Source of the DNA: Candidatus Parcubacteria bacterium
Lineage (GTDB): Bacteria; Patescibacteriota; Minisyncoccia; Phycocordibacterales; Phycocordibacteraceae
Length of the DNA stretch: 29,229 bases
Assembly: GCA_022616215.1 (NCBI GenBank)
Contig: JAKEFE010000016.1
Coordinates: 1 to 29,229, forward strand
Direction of reading: 5' to 3'
This document shows positions 16,715 through 23,078 of the stretch, piece after piece. The position numbers and the translations under genes were made by a program. The notes beneath the pieces were generated by a model that saw only the letters and a program-made list of their open reading frames with translations, searched no databases and was not told the DNA's origin. The number at the start of each line of letters is the position of its first letter. The stretch's first letter is position 1.

Positions 16715-17470
16715 ATGACTCCGTTCGTACAAAGTGCACTAGCCGTGGGCGTTGTCAGTCTTGCCTCACTTGTTGGTATCGCAACGCTGTTTCTTCGTGA
16801 AGATAGCTTGAAACGAGCGCTGTTCATCCTCATTGCGCTTGCCGCCGGTGCCCTTCTTGGAAACGCGTTTATTCATCTCATCCCCGAAGCGTTTGCTAAA
16901 GCAGACCCAACCCTTGTCGCGGTGGTGGTGCTTGCGGGTATTTTGTCTTTTTTCCTGCTTGAGAAATTCCTTCGCTGGCACCACAGCCACGGCGATGAAG
17001 AATTTCATCCAGACCACGCAAAAATCCATCCGCTCGGGCGTCTCGTGCTCATTTCAGATGCTCTGCATAACATCGTAGACGGCGTGGCCATTGGTGCTGC
17101 TTTTTTGGTCTCAACCGAAATAGGTATCGCAACGGCCATTGCCATCGCGCTTCACGAAATACCTCAAGAGATAGGTGATTTTGGTCTTCTCATCCATTCT
17201 GGATTTTCCAGACTGCAGGCGCTTTTTGTGAATTTCCTTTCGGCCTTGACCGCGTTTGTTGGTCTTGGCCTTGCATTTTTGCTTGCGGATGCGAACGAAA
17301 CGCTTATCCCTCTCATTGCCGCGTTTGCTGCCGGTAATTTTATCTACATTGCGCTTGCCGACATCATCCCGGAACTCCAGAAAATATCTGATGTCCGTCG
17401 GTCAATGGTTCAGTTTGCGGTAATTGTACTTGGCATTATCGCTATGGTTGGGCTTCTCGGGCTTGAATAA
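16715..17470 (+). CDS. ZIP family divalent metal transporter
   Basis: This 251-residue inner-membrane protein probably imports zinc or another divalent cation. About eight TM helices are visible. Helix IV carries DALHNIVDGVAIGAAF and helix V IALHEIPQEIGDFGLL, which together form the ZIP metal site. A His-rich cytoplasmic loop (HHSHGDEEFHPDHAKIH, about 89-105) is typical. The ATG at 16715 matches the N-terminal helix; an in-frame ATG at 16694 would add seven residues. Its stop touches the stop of the convergent gene with no spacer and no terminator between them. Confidence 0.93.
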   Translation: MTPFVQSALAVGVVSLASLVGIATLFLREDSLKRALFILIALAAGALLGNAFIHLIPEAFAKADPTLVAVVVLAGILSFFLLEKFLRWHHSHGDEEFHPDHAKIHPLGRLVLISDALHNIVDGVAIGAAFLVSTEIGIATAIAIALHEIPQEIGDFGLLIHSGFSRLQALFVNFLSALTAFVGLGLAFLLADANETLIPLIAAFAAGNFIYIALADIIPELQKISDVRRSMVQFAVIVLGIIAMVGLLGLE

Positions 17471-18142
17471 CTACGGTGCTACTTGCAAACGCTCTAAAAG
17501 ACGAATGAGTGCGCGGTGCTCTGGCAGTTCAATGACAGAAAGATCTGGATTAATCCAATCTGTCACGTCGTGTTCAATAATATCAAAGCGAAGCACATCG
17601 TTTGCGCGCGCTAGGTAAAACGCGCTGTGCACGATTGCCTCAAAGCGCTCAATAACCGTGGTGCGGTACGTCGTGCCATTGATGAGCATGGTATCAAAAC
17701 GATCAAAGTTTTCCGCCTGCATGTCGGCCGGATAGTACACCGTGTGCCTAAGCATGACATCGTCTGCTGTTTGTCCTTCGGGTATGGGGTGTTGCCGGAT
17801 GATGATGGTGTGCGGCGCCTCTTCAAAGGAAGCGGGTTTGACAAATGTGGCGATGAGCGAAGGATCTGCGCCGTACGCGTTTTCGTCGGCGGCATAGTCT
17901 TCCGGCATAATGAATGCAATACTGGCATCAGTCACCTCAACATTTGGCGGCGGACACGGGGCAAATGCGCATGAAGGGCCCATGCGTCCGACCGCGGAGC
18001 CGTCCGGACAGAGTTTGGCTTCAAGAGTGCATGCGGTTACGTTTCCTCCTCCTGGGTTGGTACGCTCCATCACATCGCGGTAGAAAAAACCGCCCAGGCC
18101 GATAACGATGATGAGCACAATACCGAACAAGAGCGTTTTCAT
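17471..18142 (-). CDS. Unknown anchored protein with a Cys-rich motif
   Basis: This 223-residue protein has an N-terminal TM anchor (residues 3-21, TLLFGIVLIIVIGLGGFFY) and so is probably outside the membrane. Residues about 37-64 hold a compact four-Cys motif with the spacing C-x6-C-x12-C-x4-C (ACTLEAKLCPDGSAVGR, then SCAFAPCPPP), which I associate with small disulfide-bonded modules in Parcubacteria proteins. The rest is an unrecognised alpha/beta domain. ATG at 18142 has AGGA only 3 nt away, too close for a normal Shine-Dalgarno. tRNA-His follows upstream in the same direction. No function assigned. Confidence 0.75.
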   Translation of the reverse strand: MKTLLFGIVLIIVIGLGGFFYRDVMERTNPGGGNVTACTLEAKLCPDGSAVGRMGPSCAFAPCPPPNVEVTDASIAFIMPEDYAADENAYGADPSLIATFVKPASFEEAPHTIIIRQHPIPEGQTADDVMLRHTVYYPADMQAENFDRFDTMLINGTTYRTTVIERFEAIVHSAFYLARANDVLRFDIIEHDVTDWINPDLSVIELPEHRALIRLLERLQVAP

Positions 18143-18164
18143 TTCCTCACAATATCACGCTATC

Positions 18165-18239
18165 TGGGGCGACCAGAGAGAATTGAACTCTCGATGCCTG
18201 GACCACAACCAGGAGTTTTACCACTAAACTATGGTCGCC
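18165..18239 (-). tRNA. tRNA-His(GTG)
   Basis: Complete cloverleaf with the CCA encoded. The anticodon loop TTGTGGT gives GTG. The extra G at position -1 is encoded and faces discriminator C73, as required for HisRS. T8, A14 and the GG of the D-loop are present. The first 16 nt (18224-18239) are also the last codons of the HNH gene upstream. Confidence 0.96.
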
Positions 18240-18718
18240 ATGAACGCCTCGCGGTCTTTCTCATAATGATGCACGAGAAAGTGACAATTGTGACAAAGCC
18301 ATGCGAGATTCTCTAAGTTATTGTTTTTCCGGTTCTTGTCAATGTGGTGGGCGGCAAGTACCCGGATGTCCTCAGTCTTGCATAATCGGCATCTTTTTGG
18401 AACCTTATTTCTTTCTAACACTGCTCGGTATGCATTTTCTCCCGTTTTAAAATTTGCGTGCTTCTCGCCTATATAGAGTTGATTTCTCCAGCGCGTTTGA
18501 CAACTTTTGCCGCAGAAAAATTTTCCGCTCTTAGAGTTTAGGAGAGCCTTGGGTTGTTTATATGAAGGAACACCACATATGTCGCATATGATTTCTTTTC
18601 CCATACGCATTCCTTTATGGTGACAAGCAGAAGAGCAGTATTTTCCATACCCTTTCTTGAGCCAAAAAGGTTTTGCATTGAACGAGCGAGAACAGCTCTG
18701 ACACGAGACCACCGGCAT
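18224..18718 (-). CDS. HNH endonuclease with two treble-clef zinc modules
   Basis: This 164-residue protein has two N-terminal Cys4-type modules (Cys6/Cys9...Cys28/Cys32 and Cys45/Cys48...Cys69/Cys73) and a C-terminal HNH nuclease domain. In the HNH domain, Cys110-Cys113 and Cys142-Cys145 hold zinc, His124-His125 (VLAAHHIDKNRKNNNLENL) supply the catalytic ββα site and CHNCHFLVH follows. This architecture is typical of free-standing homing-type or phage HNH nucleases. The gene is AT-richer than its neighbours. Its last five codons and stop lie inside tRNA-His, so it is probably an inserted selfish gene. The start at 18718 has no Shine-Dalgarno sequence. Confidence 0.85.
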   Translation of the reverse strand: MPVVSCQSCSRSFNAKPFWLKKGYGKYCSSACHHKGMRMGKEIICDICGVPSYKQPKALLNSKSGKFFCGKSCQTRWRNQLYIGEKHANFKTGENAYRAVLERNKVPKRCRLCKTEDIRVLAAHHIDKNRKNNNLENLAWLCHNCHFLVHHYEKDREAFMATIV

Positions 18719-18812
18719 ACTTTATGTCTAGAATAACCTTCAACCACACAAATGTAAAGACTCGCCTCTGTGGACCAACTAGAAGCTCTTTTGTTTACGT
18801 CGCTCGTATCTA

Positions 18813-19013
18813 TTAGGATTTAGGCGGTCGTGTTTCGCGGAAATAAAACCATCCGAAATGAGCGATGAAGAGAATTATCTGGAGTTCAATGGCAAGAATG
18901 GTCGCCTGCCACACAGCACCAGTCATGAACCAGAAGAATATTCCGGTGATGATGAACGCGAACACTCTCCATTCAAGCGACGCGGCGGCGGATTTTAGGA
19001 GACGTTCTTTCAT
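18813..19013 (-). CDS. DUF2061 family small membrane protein
   Basis: This 66-residue protein has two TM helices (about 14-32 and 37-55). It follows the DUF2061 pattern: LLKSAAASLEWRVFAFIITG, then FFWFMTGAVWQATILAIEL and a closing FIAHFGWFYF. The family's function is unknown. The short ATG (19013) is chosen because longer in-frame starts would run into tRNA-Leu. TTGTCC and CATTAT with a 17-nt spacer lie just upstream, again with only 6 nt between the -10 and the ATG. About 95 nt to the HNH gene on its 3' side hold nothing I recognise. Confidence 0.8.
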   Translation of the reverse strand: MKERLLKSAAASLEWRVFAFIITGIFFWFMTGAVWQATILAIELQIILFIAHFGWFYFRETRPPKS

Positions 19014-19069
19014 GAAGAAATAATGACATGGGGGAAACGCGTGGACAAGGAGTGGATAACCTCTTGGTA

Positions 19070-19100
19070 ACCCACCGACATCCTGTGGATGTCGGTGGGT
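19070..19100 (-). terminator. Perfect 14-bp stem-loop after tRNA-Leu(GAG)
   Basis: ACCCACCGACATCC pairs fully with GGATGTCGGTGGGT around a TGT loop. It lies 15 nt downstream of the tRNA on the minus strand. No T-run follows on either strand, so termination or tRNA 3'-processing by a strong hairpin is likely but not certain. Confidence 0.6.
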
Positions 19101-19115
19101 CTGAAAGTCTGTGTG

Positions 19116-19198
19116 TGCCCGGGAGAGGACTCGAACCTCCACGCCTTGCGGCACATCCACCTCAAGGATGCTCGGCTACCAAGTTACGACACCCGGGC
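19116..19198 (-). tRNA. tRNA-Leu(GAG)
   Basis: A class II tRNA with a long variable arm. The anticodon loop TTGAGGT gives GAG. The acceptor GCCCGGG pairs with CCCGGGC and the discriminator is A. The 3' end reads A-CAC, so CCA is not encoded. Confidence 0.95.
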
Positions 19199-19210
19199 AG
19201 GGTGAACCCC

Positions 19211-19239
19211 ACTATACGAGAAAGCGCTTTTGTTTACAA
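19211..19239 (-). promoter_or_regulatory. Promoter of tRNA-Leu(GAG)
   Basis: TTGTAA (19239-19234) and TATAGT (19216-19211) are separated by exactly 17 nt. The predicted start is about 6 nt before the tRNA 5' end. The promoter fills the 45-nt gap between rplS and the tRNA. Confidence 0.8.
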
Positions 19240-19243
19240 CGGC

Positions 19244-19858
19244 TTATGCCGCAGTTTTCTCTTCTTCTTTCTCCTCAACTGCCGGAACTTCGGCAATCAT
19301 CTCTTCAGGACTTTCCTCACCAAGCGGCTCGCTTGCGGCAATGGCGGCGTTTGCGGATGCTTCGGCCTCTACTTCGTCAGCTTTCTCGGCTAAATCAATC
19401 TGCTTAGCAGATTGATCGCCCGACGCATCCTTTGATGCGTCTAGGGCAAAATCCGTTGTAGAAACGTTCATTATGCGCATATTGCGAAGCTGGCGCTTTA
19501 CTTCGCGGGCAACTTTTTCACGAATGAAATACAGTTTGGCGCGGCGAACCTTTGATCGTTTGACTATTTCAATTTTCTCAATAAATGGAGCGTAGAGCGG
19601 GAAAATACGTTCAACCCCGATGCCCGAGAGAGTCGCGCGCACGGTAAAAGAAGCGCCTGCTTCTTTTCCGTGTTTGACCGCGATAACAAGGCCTTCAAAT
19701 ACCTGTGTACGGGCGTTGCTCGTCGTTGTCTCTTTTTTGTTGGCGGCCTTGCCTTTTTTGGTCTCAACAATTTTTTGGTGAACGCGCACCGTGTCCCCCG
19801 GCTTGATGCCAAGCTTGGTGCGTTCCTCTACTTTGACGGGAGTAATAACTTTTTCCAT
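19244..19858 (-). CDS. rplS: 50S ribosomal protein L19 with a long acidic C-terminal extension
   Basis: L19 sits at the 30S-50S interface. Residues about 1-115 form a normal L19: IKPGDTVRVHQKIVE, then TQVFEGLVIAVKHGKEAGASFTVR, GIGVERIFPLYAPFIEKIE and RRAKLYFIREK. Residues about 140-204 are an extra low-complexity Ala/Glu-rich tail, giving 204 residues against roughly 115 normally. The ATG at 19858 is preceded by TAGAGT 10 nt upstream. The gene follows rluD on the same strand, and its promoter overlaps the rluD end. Confidence 0.95.
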   Translation of the reverse strand: MEKVITPVKVEERTKLGIKPGDTVRVHQKIVETKKGKAANKKETTTSNARTQVFEGLVIAVKHGKEAGASFTVRATLSGIGVERIFPLYAPFIEKIEIVKRSKVRRAKLYFIREKVAREVKRQLRNMRIMNVSTTDFALDASKDASGDQSAKQIDLAEKADEVEAEASANAAIAASEPLGEESPEEMIAEVPAVEEKEEEKTAA

Positions 19859-19868
19859 GAGTGGCCGC

Positions 19869-19897
19869 ACTCTAACACAAGTGCTAGTCCGCGGCAA
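19869..19897 (-). promoter_or_regulatory. Probable promoter of rplS
   Basis: TTGCCG (19897-19892) and TAGAGT (19874-19869) have a 17-nt spacer and end 10 nt before the ATG. The hexamers match 4 of 6 positions each. It overlaps the 3' end of rluD. Confidence 0.5.
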
Positions 19898-20624
19898 ACC
19901 GTTCTGCGGCTTCCAAAAAGTCTGCGGGCGGGGGTGCCACAAACGTCTTTCGCTCGCCCGACGGAAGGGTGATGGAGAGCGTTGAGGCATGGAGCGCCGG
20001 ACGTACAAACCCCAACAGACAGGGTTTTCCTGCCGCATATATAGGGTCACAAATGATGGGGTGTCCAACATATCTCATGTGTACGCGCAGTTGATGCGTG
20101 CGACCGGTTTTAGGCGACAGTACCATATATGACACCGGCTCATTCGTCTTAGTGTCGCTCCCGCGTATTTCAACGTTCCAGGTCGTTATCGCCGCCCGAT
20201 GTTTTTTATCCTCCCCTTCGCGCATCACACCCCAGCGCGGCGGCATGGACCGAAGGCGCACGATTTCTTTTTCAATAGTTCCCGCATCTTTTTTCGGATG
20301 TCCGTACACATATGCGGCGTATGTTTTTTCCGTAGTCCGACTTCCGAATTGTTCTTTGAGAAATGCGTGCGCCTCCTGCGTCTTTGCAAGTATGAGTGCG
20401 CCGGAGGTTGTTTTATCCAGCCGGTGCACGATGCCCGGGCGCGCGATGGTTTCTCCCTGCGGGGTAACGAGCGGCTCGCCCACCTCTGCCGTCTGCGGAT
20501 ACTTGTTCACCACCCATTCGGTTACCGAATACTCCTTATTGCGGCCGTCCGGATGCACGATAAGCCCCGCCGGTTTGTCTATGACCAGTACGTTGTCGTC
20601 TTCATACAGAACGGTTGGCTTCAT
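19884..20624 (-). CDS. RluA/RluD family rRNA pseudouridine synthase
   Basis: This 246-residue enzyme converts specific rRNA uridines to pseudouridine. The core signature HRLDKTTSGALILAK contains catalytic Asp70. VLVIDKPAGLIVHP and SPKTGRTHQLRVHMRYVGHPIICDPIY confirm the RluA/C/D family. It lacks the N-terminal S4 RNA-binding domain found in RluC/RluD; whether the target is 23S or tRNA cannot be told. The gene starts 19 nt after uppS on the same strand, probably in one operon with acyP and uppS. Confidence 0.92.
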   Translation of the reverse strand: MKPTVLYEDDNVLVIDKPAGLIVHPDGRNKEYSVTEWVVNKYPQTAEVGEPLVTPQGETIARPGIVHRLDKTTSGALILAKTQEAHAFLKEQFGSRTTEKTYAAYVYGHPKKDAGTIEKEIVRLRSMPPRWGVMREGEDKKHRAAITTWNVEIRGSDTKTNEPVSYMVLSPKTGRTHQLRVHMRYVGHPIICDPIYAAGKPCLLGFVRPALHASTLSITLPSGERKTFVAPPPADFLEAAERFAAD

Positions 20625-20643
20625 AGGGAAACCCTACTTCCCT

Positions 20644-21330
20644 TTACTTCCCGTGTCTACGCTCGCGCTCTGCGTAGTCTTTGAGAATCGCGTCAAACTC
20701 TTCTTTGGTAAAAGCCGGAAGTTTGGTGTCGGTGAAAAAAAGTTCGCTGTACACCGATTGCCACGGAAGAAAGTTTGAAAGCCGTTTTTCCCCTCCGGTG
20801 CGGATAATGAGGTCAGGGTCGGCAAGCCCCGCGCTCCACATCGCTTCTTTAAATCTATTCTCATCCACGCTTTGTGCTCCCGAGGCAAGCAGTGTGTTTA
20901 CTGCTGCAAGAATTTCGGCCCGTCCTCCATAGGAAAGCGCAACCGCAAGCGTACCTTCAGTTCCGCCTTTGGTTCTTGCTTCTACAGCAACCATTTTGTC
21001 TTGAAGCTCTATGCTAAAACGTTCACGCTCGCCGATAAAACGAACCTCGGCATTAATCTTCACCGCCTCATCTGCAAATTCATCAAGTGCGGTTACAAAT
21101 AATCCCAGAAGTTTCTCTACTTCTTCTGGTGCGCGGTTCCAGTTCTCGGTGGAAAATGCATATAAAATAACTTCTTTGACTCCGGCATCGTGCGCCCATC
21201 GTAAAAACTCTTTCACTTTTTCCGAGCCGTGCACGTGTCCTTCAACAACCGGAAGCCCCTGCTCTCTCGCCCAGCGACGATTACCGTCAAGAATGAGTCC
21301 GATGGAGTGCGGCACGCGCGCATCAGTCAT
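20644..21330 (-). CDS. uppS: Isoprenyl transferase (undecaprenyl diphosphate synthase family)
   Basis: This 228-residue cis-prenyltransferase makes the C55 carrier lipid used in peptidoglycan assembly. The catalytic Asp15 lies in GLILDGNRRWA. FSTENWNRAPEEV (near residue 65), GGRAEI and DPDLIIRTGGEKRLSNFLPWQ with the Mg2+/diphosphate Arg are all present. The ATG at 21330 overlaps the end of acyP by 8 nt. The enzyme seems complete, although this lineage is thought to have reduced biosynthesis. There is no Shine-Dalgarno sequence. Confidence 0.96.
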   Translation of the reverse strand: MTDARVPHSIGLILDGNRRWAREQGLPVVEGHVHGSEKVKEFLRWAHDAGVKEVILYAFSTENWNRAPEEVEKLLGLFVTALDEFADEAVKINAEVRFIGERERFSIELQDKMVAVEARTKGGTEGTLAVALSYGGRAEILAAVNTLLASGAQSVDENRFKEAMWSAGLADPDLIIRTGGEKRLSNFLPWQSVYSELFFTDTKLPAFTKEEFDAILKDYAERERRHGK

Positions 21331-21598
21331 AGTTGATTTCAAAGGACGCATACTCGCCGGTTTTTGGTGAGAATGCAACGGCAACGTCATCCACGCGCGC
21401 AAGCAGTGGACCTTTTTTGAGTTCTTGTACATACATATCAAGCGCTCCGCGCGGACCCTCGGCAATAACACGCACGGTGCCGTCCGGCTCATTGGCAACC
21501 TCCCCGACAAGCCCAAGTCCTTTGGCTTTTCTTTGTGCGAAGTCTCTAAACAGCACCATCTGCACTCTGCCCTGGACAACCGCCTCCATTCGCTCCAT
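21323..21598 (-). CDS. acyP: Acylphosphatase
   Basis: This 91-residue protein hydrolyses acyl phosphates. The signature VQGRVQMVLFRDFAQRKA includes the catalytic Arg18, and the catalytic Asn35 sits in GEVANEPDGTVRV. Typical members have VQGVFFR, so Met replaces Gly after VQ. It is the first gene of the acyP-uppS-rluD run, overlapping uppS by 8 nt. TATATT lies 9 nt before the ATG. Confidence 0.9.
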   Translation of the reverse strand: MERMEAVVQGRVQMVLFRDFAQRKAKGLGLVGEVANEPDGTVRVIAEGPRGALDMYVQELKKGPLLARVDDVAVAFSPKTGEYASFEINYD

Positions 21599-21607
21599 AG
21601 ACTTTTA

Positions 21608-21613
21608 AATATA
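21608..21613 (-). promoter_or_regulatory. -10 box (TATATT) of acyP
   Basis: TATATT ends 9 nt before the ATG. The -35 is weak. It lies in a 42-nt divergent gap to tRNA-Val. Confidence 0.45.
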
Positions 21614-21640
21614 GCGCGTTTCAGGTAAGGTAGCCGTATC

Positions 21641-21717
21641 GGGCGATTAGCTCAGTTGGTTAGAGCAACGAGTTTACACCTCGAAGGTCGGGGGTTCGAG
21701 TCCTCCATCGCCCACCA
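21641..21717 (+). tRNA. tRNA-Val(TAC)
   Basis: Complete cloverleaf with CCA encoded. Acceptor GGGCGAT pairs with ATCGCCC and the discriminator is A. Anticodon loop TTTACAC gives TAC. The T-loop reads TTCGAGT. Confidence 0.96.
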
Positions 21718-21755
21718 CAGGTTCTAGTCGAACGAAAATGTTCTTGGCTGATTTA

Positions 21756-22889
21756 TTACGTACCCCGTTTGCTTCTTTGTTTTGATTCGGCCGTCTGTTT
21801 GACCTGACGTGGTACCGCGCTTCTGCCGGCAAGTACTCTCCGTGCTTTTCGCCTGAGTCTGCGCGCCCTGCGCTGTTCCCCGTGCCGTATTGCTCGGTGC
21901 TCCCTCCCTTGTTCAAAGGCCGCGTAACCGAGCGTAGCATCTTGGGCGGCGGCTAAATAATCGAGGAGTGGCGCTCTTGCATCATTGACCGCATTCGTGA
22001 GCTTCTCAAGATTTATGCCCTCCGTTTGATGTCGAACGATTCTTGGATGCACCCCGCTTGATGGCACCCGCTCAAACGACACATACGGTGCAGTATTCAA
22101 AAGGTCGCGATACTCGCGTTCAAGAACTGATTTCACAAACCGCAATAAATCAGACGCTTTAATAGCTTTTTCTTTATATGCTTCAAGCGCGACAAGAGTT
22201 TTTTTGAGCTGTTCCTTCGGAGGAATATCTTTCCTTGTGATCTCTCTCATGGAAGATATGAGGGAGGCGTGAGCTTCGCTATATATGTTCCTCACCTCTT
22301 CGGCAATGTCCTTGAGTGTGAGGCGCACTTCTTTAGTGGATCCATCTTCATCTGTCTCGGTAAAAGGATGTGCTTCTTTGAGACCTTTATTACCTTGTTC
22401 AAGAATTTTAAGCGCATGAATAAATTCACCAAGTGCATGGTCCACTCCGCCGTTATCTGAACGTGCAACCTCCTCAACAAGCGCGTCCACATTTACATCA
22501 AGATTACGTTTAGCCTCCAGAAAAATAGCGGCGATCAGAAGCCGTTCTCTATCTTTGGTTTTGAGATGTTCGCGTACACCTCTTCTCCCAAGAATCTCCT
22601 CCTCCATGTTTGAACCTATAAAATCTTCTATTGCTTCTGGTCGCATACCAAGAAGCTGTCCTGTGTCGTTGCGTCCTCTATAGCCACCATACAGTCTGTG
22701 CTGGGACTCAAGTGCGAGATCTGTCGCCTGTTCTCCGTGTCGGTGTTTCTTCTCTTCTCGTTTTGCTTTACCTTCTTCAGCAGCGGCTCTCGCATACAAA
22801 ACCGCGGCGTGGATTTTGTCAAAGATATTTGGTCTTTGTTTTGTTTCTTTCTTGTTCTTTGTTGTCTCCTGACGCAATCCTTCATGCAT
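21756..22889 (-). CDS. Unknown charged helical protein (377 aa)
   Basis: I do not recognise this protein. It is rich in Lys, Arg and Glu and predicted mostly helical, with a middle acidic/amphipathic region (VDALVEEVARSDNGGVDHAL, LKDIAEEVRNIYSEAHASL). The last 50 residues are strongly basic (RRARRLRRKARRVLAGR), which could bind nucleic acid. No TM helix or signal peptide is visible. The ATG at 22889 is chosen because TATACT lies 6 nt upstream; an in-frame extension would run into the palindrome. It is the neighbour and possible relative of the 519-residue gene upstream, which has nearly the same promoter and first codons. Confidence 0.65.
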   Translation of the reverse strand: MHEGLRQETTKNKKETKQRPNIFDKIHAAVLYARAAAEEGKAKREEKKHRHGEQATDLALESQHRLYGGYRGRNDTGQLLGMRPEAIEDFIGSNMEEEILGRRGVREHLKTKDRERLLIAAIFLEAKRNLDVNVDALVEEVARSDNGGVDHALGEFIHALKILEQGNKGLKEAHPFTETDEDGSTKEVRLTLKDIAEEVRNIYSEAHASLISSMREITRKDIPPKEQLKKTLVALEAYKEKAIKASDLLRFVKSVLEREYRDLLNTAPYVSFERVPSSGVHPRIVRHQTEGINLEKLTNAVNDARAPLLDYLAAAQDATLGYAAFEQGREHRAIRHGEQRRARRLRRKARRVLAGRSAVPRQVKQTAESKQRSKRGT

Positions 22890-22895
22890 ATCTTC

Positions 22896-22901
22896 AGTAT
22901 A
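22896..22901 (-). promoter_or_regulatory. -10 box (TATACT) of the 377-aa gene
   Basis: TATACT ends 6 nt before the ATG. A near-identical block of about 30 nt precedes the gene at 24638. The -35 position falls inside the 44-bp palindrome. Confidence 0.55.
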
Positions 22902-22912
22902 TATGAACGGTG

Positions 22913-22956
22913 GTGCTGTAATTATACACTTCGCGCGAAGTGTATAATTACAGCAC
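22913..22956. repeat. 44-bp perfect palindrome
   Basis: Two 22-nt arms meet at TCGC/GCGA with no loop. Each arm contains TATAAT, so both strands present a -10-like element. It lies 11 nt upstream of the -10 of the 377-aa gene, in the gap between the two unknown genes. It could be an operator, a cruciform or a transcript hairpin. Confidence 0.9.
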
Positions 22957-22969
22957 TGCAAAGCAGTGC
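22953..22969. repeat. Second hairpin overlapping the palindrome
   Basis: GCACTGC-AAA-GCAGTGC makes a 7-bp stem. Its first four bases are the last four of the palindrome, so the two folds compete for those bases. Confidence 0.75.
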
Positions 22970-23078
22970 GAGGAGACGAAGAAAGCCGGAGTGCGAGGCG
23001 GGGTCGCGGAAATGTTCAGCAGAGCATTATCCGTGACCAAGTCCCTCAGCGCGCACTGCAAAACAATCAGAGAGCGCC

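Noticed and set aside
19070..19100. The 14-bp stem as a CRISPR or IS-end repeat
   Set aside because: It is a single inverted repeat with a 3-nt loop and no further copies nearby, so a hairpin in the tRNA-Leu transcript is a simpler reading.
19859..20071. A longer L19 beginning further upstream
   Set aside because: The added residues read over the rluD gene and are Arg/Pro-rich; the ATG at 19858 starts the L19 core.
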